Part shown: positions 54,519 to 64,000 of the stretch, piece by piece
How the letters are laid out: each line of letters opens with the position of its first letter
How positions within the stretch are numbered: position 1 is the first letter of the stretch
Origin: Pseudogemmobacter bohemicus
GTDB lineage: Bacteria > Pseudomonadota > Alphaproteobacteria > Rhodobacterales > Rhodobacteraceae
Assembly (NCBI RefSeq): GCF_003290025.1
Contig: NZ_QNHG01000001.1
Span: forward strand, 1,387,319 to 1,451,318
DNA length: 64,000 bases
Direction: 5' to 3'
Translations under genes and position numbers: made by a program
The notes under the pieces: generated by a model
The model's database searches: none
The model's input: the letters and a program-made list of their open reading frames with translations, nothing else
What the model was told of the DNA's origin: nothing

Positions 54519-56927
54519 TCAATGGGCGACCTGGGCGCGGTCGCTGCCTGCAGCCGCGCGGGCGGCGGCGGCGGCTTCCTCGGCGGCCTCGTCCCAGTCA
54601 ACCGGCTCGGGCTGACGGGTCAGGGCGCGCGCCAGAACCTCGCGCACATGGGTCACCGGCACGATCTCCAGCCCCTCTTTCACATTGGCCGGGATCTCGG
54701 CGAGATCCTTCTCGTTTTCTTCGGGGATGAACACCGTGCGGATGCCGCCCCGAAGTGCCGCGAGCAGTTTCTCTTTCAATCCACCGATCGGCATTGCATT
54801 ACCGCGCAAGGAAACTTCGCCCGTCATCGCGATATCCTTACGGACCGGAATACCAGTCAGCGCCGAGACAATCGCCGTCACCATCGCAAGCCCGGCCGAG
54901 GGACCGTCCTTCGGCGTCGCCCCGTCCGGCACATGGACATGGATGTCCACAGTGTCGAATTTCGGCGGCTTGATGCCGAGTTGCGGGCTGATCGAGCGCA
55001 CATAGGAAGACGCCGCGTCGATGGATTCCTTCATCACATCGCCGAGTTTGCCGGTCGTCTTCATCCGCCCCTTGCCAGGGAGTTTCAGCGCCTCGATATG
55101 CAAGAGATCGCCGCCCACGGAGGTCCAGGCCAGGCCGGTCACCACGCCGACCTGATCCTCTTTCTCGGCCAGACCGTAGCGATACCGTTGCACACCGAGA
55201 TAGTCCTCGGATTTCGCGGGCGTCACATCGACGGATTTCGACTGGCCTTTCAGGATCTCGGTCACCGCTTTACGCGCCAGTTTCGCGATCTCGCGTTCCA
55301 GATTCCGCACCCCTGCCTCGCGCGTGTAATAGCGGATAACATGGTTCAGCGTCTCATCGGGAACCGCAAATTCGCCTTTCTTCAGACCATTCGCCTTGAT
55401 CTGCTTCGGCAGCAGATATTGCTTCGCGATCTCGCGTTTCTCGTCTTCGGTATAACCCGAAAGCGGGATGATCTCCATCCGGTCCAACAGCGGCCCCGGC
55501 ATGTTGTAGGAATTCGCCGTGGTGATGAACATCACGTTCGAGAGGTCATATTCGACCTCCAGATAGTGGTCCACGAAGGTGCCGTTCTGTTCCGGATCCA
55601 GCACCTCCAGCAGCGCAGATGCCGGATCGCCCCGGAAATCCTGGCCCATCTTGTCTATTTCATCGAGCAGGATCAGCGGGTTGGTGGTTTTCGCCTTTTT
55701 CAGCGCCTGGATGATCTTGCCGGGCATCGAGCCGATATAGGTCCGCCGGTGACCGCGGATCTCGGATTCGTCGCGCACACCGCCAAGCGAGATGCGGATG
55801 AATTCACGACCCGTGGCTTTCGCGACCGAGCGGCCAAGCGAGGTTTTCCCCACGCCGGGCGGGCCGACGAGGCAGAGGATCGGGCCTTTCAGCTTCGTCG
55901 CCCGCGCCTGCACGGCGAGATATTCGACGATGCGTTCCTTGACCTTTTCCAGACCGTAATGGTCACCATCCAGCACCTTCTGCGCGGCAGGCAGATCCTT
56001 CTTGGTGCGCGACTTCACGCCCCATGGCACGCCGAGGAGCCAGTCGAGATAGTTCCTGACAACAGTGGCCTCGGCCGACATCGGCGACATCGACTTCAGC
56101 TTTTTGACCTCGGCTTCGGCCTTCTCCTTTGCCTCTTTCGAGAGCTGGGTCTTACGGATCCGCTCTTCCAGTTCGGCAATCTCGTTCTGGCCGTCCTCGC
56201 CGTCGCCAAGCTCCTTCTGAATGGCCTTCATCTGCTCATTCAGGTAGTATTCGCGCTGCGTTTTCTCCATCTGGGTTTTCACCCGGGTCTTGATCTTTTT
56301 CTCGACCTGGAGGACGGAAAGCTCGCCCTGCATCTGGCCGTAAACCTTCTCAAGCCGCTCGGCGATCACCAGCGTTTCAAGCAGATCCTGTTTCTGCGCC
56401 ACATCGACGCCCAGATGGCCGGCCACCAGGTCAGCGAGGCGCGCCGGCTCGCGGGTGTCAGAGACCGCAGCCATCGCCTCTTCGGGGATGTTCTTCTTGA
56501 TCTTGGCGTAACGTTCGAACTCTTCTCCGACCGCGCGCAAGAGCGCATCGACCGCCGCCTGATCGCCGATCTCTTCTTCCAGCGGCGCGACGCTCGCCTC
56601 GAAATAAGACGGGTTCTCGATGAATTCGGTGATTTTCACGCGCGACTTGCCCTCCACCAGCACCTTGACGGTGCCATCGGGCAGTTTCAGCAGCTGGAGC
56701 ACATTCGCCAGCACGCCCGTCCGGTAGATCCCTTCGGGTGAAGGGTCGTCAACGGTCGGGTCAAGCTGACTGGACAGGAGGATCTGGCGATCATCCTGCA
56801 TCACCTCTTCCAGCGCCCGCACCGATTTTTCCCGGCCAACGAAAAGCGGCACGATCATATGAGGGAAAACCACGATGTCGCGGAGCGGCAGGACGGGGTA
56901 AGTGGAGGTTTTCATATCGCTCATCAT
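54519..56927 (-). CDS. lon: ATP-dependent protease Lon
   Basis: The 802-residue cytoplasmic protease has an N-terminal substrate domain ([31 protein letters not shown]), a coiled helical region, an AAA+ module with Walker [16 protein letters not shown] near residue 360 and Walker [13 protein letters not shown], and the protease domain with the catalytic Ser in [14 protein letters not shown] and Lys in [14 protein letters not shown]. The length matches LonA. A Gln/Ala-rich tail ([20 protein letters not shown]) is lineage-typical. It degrades misfolded and regulatory proteins, including antitoxins such as the ParD-like one at 19303. Confidence 0.98.
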   Translation of the reverse strand: MMSDMKTSTYPVLPLRDIVVFPHMIVPLFVGREKSVRALEEVMQDDRQILLSSQLDPTVDDPSPEGIYRTGVLANVLQLLKLPDGTVKVLVEGKSRVKITEFIENPSYFEASVAPLEEEIGDQAAVDALLRAVGEEFERYAKIKKNIPEEAMAAVSDTREPARLADLVAGHLGVDVAQKQDLLETLVIAERLEKVYGQMQGELSVLQVEKKIKTRVKTQMEKTQREYYLNEQMKAIQKELGDGEDGQNEIAELEERIRKTQLSKEAKEKAEAEVKKLKSMSPMSAEATVVRNYLDWLLGVPWGVKSRTKKDLPAAQKVLDGDHYGLEKVKERIVEYLAVQARATKLKGPILCLVGPPGVGKTSLGRSVAKATGREFIRISLGGVRDESEIRGHRRTYIGSMPGKIIQALKKAKTTNPLILLDEIDKMGQDFRGDPASALLEVLDPEQNGTFVDHYLEVEYDLSNVMFITTANSYNMPGPLLDRMEIIPLSGYTEDEKREIAKQYLLPKQIKANGLKKGEFAVPDETLNHVIRYYTREAGVRNLEREIAKLARKAVTEILKGQSKSVDVTPAKSEDYLGVQRYRYGLAEKEDQVGVVTGLAWTSVGGDLLHIEALKLPGKGRMKTTGKLGDVMKESIDAASSYVRSISPQLGIKPPKFDTVDIHVHVPDGATPKDGPSAGLAMVTAIVSALTGIPVRKDIAMTGEVSLRGNAMPIGGLKEKLLAALRGGIRTVFIPEENEKDLAEIPANVKEGLEIVPVTHVREVLARALTRQPEPVDWDEAAEEAAAAARAAAGSDRAQVAH

Positions 56928-57423
56928 TCATCCTTCATTCTGGCAGAGGGTGCGGCCCCGGGTATCGGCAGCCATCGTCCTCTCCATCGGATTGCCTGTT
57001 AATCTGTGTTTGCCACAGTATGAATTCAAGTCCGCCCTGTCGCTGGGTCAGCAAGGCAGAATAGCGAGCAGACGTTTCTCTGCAAGTGGAAAGGAGGCCC
57101 CGTCTGAGAATGAGCGAGACCGGGAGAAGTCAGCGGGAAGATCGCGCCAGCTCCGCTCGGGCGCGCGGGCCTGGGCGCGAAAATGACAGCCTGCGGGAAA
57201 ATTTCCCGCACCCGGCCTGCCGCCCCTGTCAGCGGCGTCAGAGGTCCGGCCACAATTCCCGGCGGGGACCCCGGGGAAGGCAAGCGGTCGGGGACGATCC
57301 GCCTGCCCGGTCAGGTCGCCCTGACCGCCACACAGCCCGAAAGCATACCTTTCTCGCCTTTGGCGGTGTTTTTTATGCAAAACTTGTCCTTACCCCTGAA
57401 ACCGGCGGCGGACGTGTAAATGA
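56928..57423. other. Intergenic region upstream of lon
   Basis: No gene seen. It should contain the lon promoter (minus strand). AT-richer near 56990-57040 and again at 57345-57420, with no clear heat-shock-type box picked by eye. Confidence 0.4.
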
Positions 57424-57675
57424 TCACGTCTTTCGCGAGGCTGATCGTGGCACCCTGGTCAGGGTCATTTCGGTCGCAGGCACGCAGCGTTTCCCGTCTT
57501 CACAGATGAAACCCGGATAGCCGATCCGGCAGCCGCCATCCTTGCCCGACATCTCGAAACTGCCATGGCCATTGCTCCAGCCGCGGCCATTGCCGCCGGA
57601 GCATTCCGCCTGAGCGGCGGAGGCGAGCGTCATCGCCATAAGAGAAAATGCCGCGAAAACGGCTTTTCCTGTCAT
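57424..57675 (-). CDS. Small secreted Cys-containing protein (83 aa)
   Basis: A signal peptide (MTGKAVFAAFSLMAMTLASAAQA, cleavage after AQA) precedes a ~60-residue mature protein with four Cys (AECSGG, GGCRIG, FICEDG, KRCVPA) and many Gly, which probably form two disulfides. I do not recognise a family. It lies alone between lon and tgt on the minus strand. A small periplasmic or secreted factor is the most that can be said. The start at 57675 (ATG) has modest ribosome-binding support (caggggtgttcccatg). Confidence 0.6.
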   Translation of the reverse strand: MTGKAVFAAFSLMAMTLASAAQAECSGGNGRGWSNGHGSFEMSGKDGGCRIGYPGFICEDGKRCVPATEMTLTRVPRSASRKT

Positions 57676-57847
57676 GGGAACACCCCTGGTGAAGGGTCTG
57701 AAAATGCTGCAAGACAGTTGAAAAGGAAACGATATCCTGCGGAAATTTACCAGAGACCCAACCGGTCACAAAAACGGAACTGGGGCGCTTCCGGGCGGTC
57801 AGACCCTGCCCCGCAAACCGATCCGGGCTGGGATTGCCAAAGCGCGT

Positions 57848-59101
<1,254 letters not shown>

Positions 59102-59107
59102 TTACGA

Positions 59108-59123
59108 GAATGAACGTTCATTC
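59108..59123. promoter_or_regulatory. Perfect 16-bp palindrome, likely TetR operator
   Basis: GAATGAACGTTCATTC is a perfect palindrome 75 bp upstream of the TetR-type gene and between it and the divergent tgt start. Palindromes of the TGAACG-TTCA kind are classic operators of AcrR/TetR regulators of RND pumps, so it probably controls the regulator-efflux operon. Confidence 0.8.
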
Positions 59124-59198
59124 ACTCCACCGGGCCGCCAGCATTTCCGCCCCCCGGTATTACAGGCCTTTGGTCTTACAGACCCCCGGACACATCAG

Positions 59199-59804
59199 AT
59201 GGACCCCGCCACCACCACGCCAGCCCATGCCCGCAGCTCCGAAATCCTGACCTCGATCCGCAGCACATTCGCGGCAAAGGGGTTCGAGGGCACTTCGATG
59301 AATGATCTCGCCCGCGCTGCCGGCATGAGCGTCGGTAATTTCTACCGCTATTTCCCGTCGAAAACCGCGATTGTCGAAGCGCTGGTCGCTCAGGATGTCG
59401 AGGAGGTGCGCGAGCAGTTCCAGCTGGTGCTCGCTGCGCCCGACAAGATGGCGGCTTTGCGCATCGGCATCGCGCAGCATCTGGAGGAAACCGGCCCCGA
59501 TGATTGCCGGCTGGCGGCCGAAATCTCGGCCACCGCACTTCGGCAATCCGAGATTTCCTCGGCCTGTCAGCGGATGGAGGAGACCGTCCGCGACATGCTG
59601 ATCGAGGTTTTCTCCGCCCATTCCGGCCTTTCGCCCGGCGTCTGCCGCGACCGTTATACCTCGCATGCCCGCTTTATCGTGCTTGTTCTGCGCGGATATG
59701 GCCAGCGCTCTGACCTGACCCCCGACCTGATGCTGACCGATCTCATCCAGCGCAGCATCGACCAGATCCTTGATGATATTCCCGACACCCTTTCTGACGG
59801 TTGA
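59199..59804 (+). CDS. TetR family repressor of the efflux operon
   Basis: The 201-residue protein, from ATG 59199, has a TetR HTH at about residues 10-60 (SSEILTSIRSTFAAKGFEGTSMNDLARAAGMSVGNFYRYFPSKTAIVEALV, with the typical G-x-x-x-T-x-x-x-I-A-x-x-A-G-x-S-x-G-x-x-Y-x-Y-F). The ligand domain follows (LRIGIAQHLEETGPDDCRLAAEISATALRQSEI). It lies in the same direction 3 bp before the adaptor gene, so it is probably the first gene of a tetR-adaptor-pump operon and represses it through the palindrome upstream. The longer frame is not supported. Confidence 0.92.
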   Translation: MDPATTTPAHARSSEILTSIRSTFAAKGFEGTSMNDLARAAGMSVGNFYRYFPSKTAIVEALVAQDVEEVREQFQLVLAAPDKMAALRIGIAQHLEETGPDDCRLAAEISATALRQSEISSACQRMEETVRDMLIEVFSAHSGLSPGVCRDRYTSHARFIVLVLRGYGQRSDLTPDLMLTDLIQRSIDQILDDIPDTLSDG

Positions 59805-59807
59805 CCG

Positions 59808-60986
59808 ATGCGCCAGCTTCTGACGATTGCCGCCCTTGCCGCCCTGCCCGCCTGGCCGCTGATGGCCGAAGAGGGGGCACCGACGACCGCGACTGCGACC
59901 GAAATCGCCCTGCCCGCGATCCGCGTCACCAGGGTATCCGAACTGGATATGACGCAGCGCCTGATCGTCACCGGCCTGATCGCGGCGGTCGAAGAGGTCC
60001 AGGTGCAGCCCCTGATCGAGGGCCAGCCCATCGAGGAACTCCGCGCCGATATCGGCGATTATGTCGGGACCGGCACTGTCCTGGCGGTGCTGTCCTCCTC
60101 GACGCTGGAGCTGCAACGCTCGCAAAGCCTTGCAGGTCTGGCCCAGGCCCGTGCTGCGGTTGCCCAGGCCGAGGCGCAGCAGATCGAGGCCGGCGCCGCA
60201 CGCGATGAGGCAAAGCGGGTGGCGGGGCGCACGGCCCGGCTGAAGGATCAGGGATCGGCATCAGAGGCGGCGCTGGACAGCACAACCGCCGCGCTGCAGG
60301 CCGCCGAGGCGCGGGTTGACCTCGCCCGCGAGGCGCTGGCGGCGGCGCATGCCCAGGCCGATCTGGCCGCGGCACAACTGGCCAATGTCGATCTGATGCT
60401 GACCCGGACCGAGGTGAGGGCCCCCTATGCCGGCCGCATCACCGCAAGGAATGCCACCATCGGCGCGGTGGCCTCGGCGCAGGGCCTGCCGATGTTCGTG
60501 CTGGAGAAAGAGGGCGCGCTTGAACTCCGCGCCGATGTGCCCGAGACCGCGATCTCGGCGCTGCAACCCGGCCAGCCGGCCAGCCTGCGCGCCGCCGGCA
60601 TCCCGGATGCGCTCAGCGGCAGCCTGCGCCTGATCGAGCCCGCCATCGACGCCACCACCCGCCAGGGCCGCGCCCGAATCAGCCTGCCAGAGCGTTCCGA
60701 CCTCAAGGCCGGCATGTTTGCCGAGGCGACGATCACGCTCGCCGAGGCGAGGCTCCCGGCGGTGCCGCTTTCGGCGATCGGCACCAAAGACGGCCTCGGG
60801 CAGGTGCTGCTGGTGCGCGACGGCCTGGTCGAGGAAGTGCCTGTCATCGTCACCATCCGCGACAATGGCATGGCCGGGATCGCAGAGGGCGCCCTGAAAC
60901 CCGGCGATCTGGTGATCACCCGCGCCGGCGCCTTCATCCGCCCGGGCGAAAAGATCAACCCGGTCACCGACGAAGCGGCCCAGTGA
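59808..60986 (+). CDS. RND efflux periplasmic adaptor (MFP/HlyD family)
   Basis: The 392-residue membrane fusion protein starts with a signal peptide (MRQLLTIAALAALPAWPLMA). It has the adaptor architecture: a beta-barrel/lipoyl N-half (LIVTGLIAAVEEVQVQPLIEGQPIEELRADIGDYVGTGTVLAVL), a long alpha-helical hairpin rich in Ala/Gln (LAQARAAVAQAEAQQIEAGAARDEA, LDSTTAALQAAEARVDLAREAL), the lipoyl return strand APYAGRITARNATIGAVASAQG, and barrel/proximal domains (LRADVPETAISALQPGQPASL). It links the RND pump to an outer membrane channel, which is not encoded here. Four bases separate it from tetR. Confidence 0.93.
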   Translation: MRQLLTIAALAALPAWPLMAEEGAPTTATATEIALPAIRVTRVSELDMTQRLIVTGLIAAVEEVQVQPLIEGQPIEELRADIGDYVGTGTVLAVLSSSTLELQRSQSLAGLAQARAAVAQAEAQQIEAGAARDEAKRVAGRTARLKDQGSASEAALDSTTAALQAAEARVDLAREALAAAHAQADLAAAQLANVDLMLTRTEVRAPYAGRITARNATIGAVASAQGLPMFVLEKEGALELRADVPETAISALQPGQPASLRAAGIPDALSGSLRLIEPAIDATTRQGRARISLPERSDLKAGMFAEATITLAEARLPAVPLSAIGTKDGLGQVLLVRDGLVEEVPVIVTIRDNGMAGIAEGALKPGDLVITRAGAFIRPGEKINPVTDEAAQ

Positions 60987-60996
60987 GGAAAGCGCC

Positions 60997-63900
60997 ATGA
61001 ACTTCTCTGCCTGGGCGATCCGCAATCCCGTCGCGCCGATCCTCGCCTTTGTCATGCTGATGGCTCTGGGCTGGCAAAGCTTCACCAGCCTGCCGGTCAC
61101 GCGCTTTCCGAATATCGACGTGCCCCTGGTCTCGGTCTCGGTCACCCAGGCCGGCGCCGCGCCCTCCGAACTGGAAACCCAGGTCAGCAAAGAGATCGAA
61201 GACGCCGTGGCCGGGCTGAACGGGGTGAAGAATGTCACCTCGAATATCTCGGACGGGCTGTCGACCACGCTGATCGAATTCCGCATGGAGATCCCGACCA
61301 CCACCGCCGTCCAGGACGTCAAAGACGCGGTCGACCGGATCACCGGCGATCTGCCCGCCGATGTCGAGACCCCCATCATCACCAAGGTCGATGTCGAGGG
61401 CCAGGCGATCCAGACCTTCGCGATTTCCTCGCCCGCCATGACCATCGAGGAACTCTCATGGTTCACCGATGACACGCTGACCCGCGCGCTCCAGGGTCGC
61501 CCCGGTGTCGGTCAGGTCAGCCGCTATGGCGGGGTCGACCGCGAGATCCGCGTCGACCTAGACCCGCTGCTTCTGGGCAGTTACGGCATCACCGCGCTGG
61601 CGGTCAGCCAGCAGCTGGCGCAGACCAATGCCGATCTGGGCTCGGGCAAGACCGAATTTGCCGGCGGCGAACAGGCGATCCGGACATTGGGGAACCAGCA
61701 GACGGTGACCGGCCTTGCCGGGGCCACCATCGCGCTGCCGAATGGCCGCTTCGTCCGCCTGTCGGATCTGGGCGACGTGCGCGATGGCTATGCCGATCCG
61801 CAAAGCTTTGTGCGCCAGGACGGCAATCCGGTGGTGGCGCTGGCGGTCTACCGCTCGAAAGGCGCCTCAGAGGTCTCGGTCGCGGCGACGGTGGGCGAAG
61901 CCCTGGAGCGCGTCCGCGCGGACTACCCCGAGGTGCAGATCTCCCTGATCGACGATCAGGTCTATTACACGCAGGGCAATTACCAGGCCGCGCTGGATAC
62001 GCTGATCGAGGGCTCCATCCTCGCGGTGCTGGTGGTGCTGGCTTTCCTGCGGAACTGGCGCGCGACCTTTATCGCGGCCGTCGCGCTGCCTTTGTCGGCG
62101 GTGCCGACCTTCCTCGTGATGGATCTGATCGGCTTTTCGCTGAACCTGCTGTCGTTCCTTGCGCTGACGCTGGCGACCGGCATCCTGGTCGATGACGCCA
62201 TCGTCGAAATCGAGAATATCGCGCGGCATATGCGCATGGGGAAATCGCCCTGGCGCGCTTCGATCGACGCGGCGGATGAAATTGGCCTCGCGGTAATCTC
62301 GACCTCGGCCACCATCATCGCGGTCTTTGTGCCGGTCTCGTTCATGCCAGGCATTCCCGGCCAGTATTTCATGCAATTCGGGCTGACCGTGGCGGTGGCG
62401 GTGTTCTTTTCGCTGCTGGTCGCAAGGCTGATCACGCCGATGATGTCGGCCTATATCATGCGCGCCAAAGATGCCGGGGGCCATTCCGACGACCATCGGG
62501 ACGGGCCGGTGATGCGCGGCTACATGGCGCTGGTGCGGCTGAGCACCGGACCCACATGGATGGGCCGCTACCGCTTTCTTGCCCGCTACCTGACTTTTGT
62601 TTTCGCCGTGGTGCTGGTGACCGGATCGGTGATCGCCATGACGCAGATCCCCGGCAACCTCTTCCCGCCCGATGATGAAAGCCGCTTCACCATCTCGGTC
62701 GAACTGCCGCCGGGATCGGGGCTGGCCGAAACCGACCGCGTCACCGAAGAGATGCGCCAGACCATTGCCGGCATCCCTGGCATCAACCATATCCTCGTCA
62801 CCGGCGGCGCCTCGCCGCTGGGTGATCGCGAACTCCGCCGCGCCACCATCACCGTGCTGCTTGAGCGCCGCGATGTCAGCCTCACCCGCCGGCTTTCCGA
62901 AGTGGCGGGATCGCTGCCGCTGATCGGCGCCTCGCTGACGCCGCCCCCTTCCGAGACCCGCACAAGGCCGCAGGACGAGATCGAGGCCGAGGTCTTCGCC
63001 CGTCTGGCCTCGGTCCCGGATGTGCGCGCCTTCAAGCTCGGCGGCCCCGGCGGGCCGGGCGGGCGGCCGCTGGCCTATGACATCCTCTCGCAGGACGAGA
63101 CTGCGCTGAACGCCGCCATCGCGATGCTCGAAGGCGCGCTGTCGGGCGAGCCGCTGCTCAGCAATGTCTCCACCGAAAGCGCCCTGCCACGCCCGGAAAT
63201 CCGCGTCACACCGCGCCTTGACGAGGCCGCGCGCCTGGGCGTCACCACCGGCGCCATCGCGGCGACGCTGCGCACCGCCACCATCGGCGATTTCGATGCG
63301 GCCCTCGCGAAGCTCTCCATCGACAACCGGCTGATCCCGATCCGGGTGCGGCTCAACGATGCCGCGCGGGGCGATCCCGACCGGCTGGCCGCGCTGAAGG
63401 TCCAGACCGCCAGCGGCGCGCTGGTGCCGCTGGCCTCGGTCGCCGATATCGCCATCTCGCAGGGCCCGGCGCAGATCAAGCGGCTGAACCGGTTGCGCGT
63501 GGCCCAGATCGGCGCCGATCTGCCGCCCGGCGTCGCGCTTGGCGATGCCACAGCCCGGTTCGAGGCGGTCACCTCGGCGCTTGACCTGCCCGAAGGCGTC
63601 ATCCTGCGCCCCTCGGGCGATGCCGAGATCCAGGCAGAATTGCTCGACAGTTTCGCAAATGCGATGATCATGGGGCTGATGCTGGTGCTCTCGGTGCTGA
63701 TCCTGCTGTTCCGCTCGGTGATCCAGCCGATCACCATCCTCGCCTCACTGCTGCTTTCCGTCGGCGGCGTCGCCATCGCACTGATCGTCACCAATAACCC
63801 GGTCTCGATGCCGGTGCTGATCGGCATCCTGATGCTGATGGGGATTGTCACGAAAAACGCGATCCTGCTGATCGACTTCGCCATCGAGATGCGGGCACGC

Positions 63901-64000
63901 GGCATGGAGCGGATCGCCGCCGTGGTCGAGGCCGGCCATAAACGCGCCCGCCCCATCGTGATGACCTCTATCGCGATGTCGGCGGGGATGCTGCCATCGG
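60997..64000 (+). CDS. RND efflux permease (AcrB/MexB-like), 5' part to window end
   Basis: ATG 60997 opens a frame without stop to the end of the window (over 1000 codons): MNFSAWAIRNPVAPILAFVMLMALGWQSFTSLPVTRFPNIDVPLVSVSVTQ, the canonical RND N-terminus. A first periplasmic loop is followed by TM segments: SILAVLVVLAFLRNWRATFIAAVALPLSAVP, then LALTLATGILVDDAIVEIENI, the proton-relay-type segment with the paired Asp DD. A second loop and repeat follow (ILMLMGIVTKNAILLIDFAIE). Ten bases after the adaptor stop, so it is in the same operon. Closest to proteobacterial HAE1 pumps; the substrate is not fixed. Confidence 0.93.
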   Translation, partial: MNFSAWAIRNPVAPILAFVMLMALGWQSFTSLPVTRFPNIDVPLVSVSVTQAGAAPSELETQVSKEIEDAVAGLNGVKNVTSNISDGLSTTLIEFRMEIPTTTAVQDVKDAVDRITGDLPADVETPIITKVDVEGQAIQTFAISSPAMTIEELSWFTDDTLTRALQGRPGVGQVSRYGGVDREIRVDLDPLLLGSYGITALAVSQQLAQTNADLGSGKTEFAGGEQAIRTLGNQQTVTGLAGATIALPNGRFVRLSDLGDVRDGYADPQSFVRQDGNPVVALAVYRSKGASEVSVAATVGEALERVRADYPEVQISLIDDQVYYTQGNYQAALDTLIEGSILAVLVVLAFLRNWRATFIAAVALPLSAVPTFLVMDLIGFSLNLLSFLALTLATGILVDDAIVEIENIARHMRMGKSPWRASIDAADEIGLAVISTSATIIAVFVPVSFMPGIPGQYFMQFGLTVAVAVFFSLLVARLITPMMSAYIMRAKDAGGHSDDHRDGPVMRGYMALVRLSTGPTWMGRYRFLARYLTFVFAVVLVTGSVIAMTQIPGNLFPPDDESRFTISVELPPGSGLAETDRVTEEMRQTIAGIPGINHILVTGGASPLGDRELRRATITVLLERRDVSLTRRLSEVAGSLPLIGASLTPPPSETRTRPQDEIEAEVFARLASVPDVRAFKLGGPGGPGGRPLAYDILSQDETALNAAIAMLEGALSGEPLLSNVSTESALPRPEIRVTPRLDEAARLGVTTGAIAATLRTATIGDFDAALAKLSIDNRLIPIRVRLNDAARGDPDRLAALKVQTASGALVPLASVADIAISQGPAQIKRLNRLRVAQIGADLPPGVALGDATARFEAVTSALDLPEGVILRPSGDAEIQAELLDSFANAMIMGLMLVLSVLILLFRSVIQPITILASLLLSVGGVAIALIVTNNPVSMPVLIGILMLMGIVTKNAILLIDFAIEMRARGMERIAAVVEAGHKRARPIVMTSIAMSAGMLPS

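Overview
The window looks like chromosomal DNA of a high-GC alphaproteobacterium of the Rhodobacter/Paracoccus group (Rhodobacteraceae). The evidence is the gene content and order: glyQ, a DUF6446 protein, a methyltransferase and glyS together; folB-folP-glmM; lon followed by an HU-like gene; an IS1380-family element; and prophage genes of gene-transfer-agent type. This is inference from content, because no rRNA is present.

Layout. 1-1030 is debris: the tail of an IS5-type transposase and a chimeric pseudogene. 1278-1463 holds two tRNA-Asp genes. 1594-4572 is a pirin gene split by an IS1380-family transposition unit. That unit appears to have carried 364 bp of foreign DNA with it, in the manner of ISEcp1. 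4848-4923 is tRNA-Val(TAC). From its 3' half to a 48-bp repeat at 19833-19880 lies a ~15-kb integrative element with an interior tyrosine integrase, a replication module (DNA-binding protein, prim-pol, helicase, iteron-like region) and a cargo of accessory genes. The cargo includes DUF2726, GNAT, ADP-ribosylglycohydrolase, XRE, TIGR04141-type and membrane proteins, a damaged IS5 and a ParDE-like toxin-antitoxin pair. Immediately beyond is a second, decayed element (19881 to about 25660): a broken integrase, pieces of a tailed-phage structural block and a decayed nuclease-like gene.

25866-47286 is orderly core genome. It contains glycyl-tRNA synthetase subunits with three small genes between them, a pyruvate-phosphate-dikinase-like protein, a SleB-type wall hydrolase, folate and peptidoglycan precursor genes (folB, folP, glmM), an MFS transporter, a GNAT protein, ilvC with a divergent Lrp regulator, a second Lrp gene beside a class V aminotransferase, a lytic transglycosylase lipoprotein, a candidate small RNA with its own promoter and terminator, a 27-bp tandem repeat and an HNH protein. 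A second copy of the IS1380 element, with intact 5-bp target duplications, lies at 47325-48995.

49001-53416 is another accessory region in decay. It has the PIWI half of a prokaryotic Argonaute with an in-frame stop, a 48-bp scrap of an ADP-ribosylglycohydrolase gene related to the one in the first island, an apparently intact mnmH, a membrane-protein gene with two in-frame stops and a frameshifted GT51 transglycosylase gene. Core genome resumes with tRNA-Val(CAC), the HU-like gene, lon, a small secreted protein, tgt and a TetR-RND efflux operon that runs off the right end. Several islands share one theme: defence-like or mobile genes that are interrupted by one or a few lesions while the rest of the reading frame stays recognisable.
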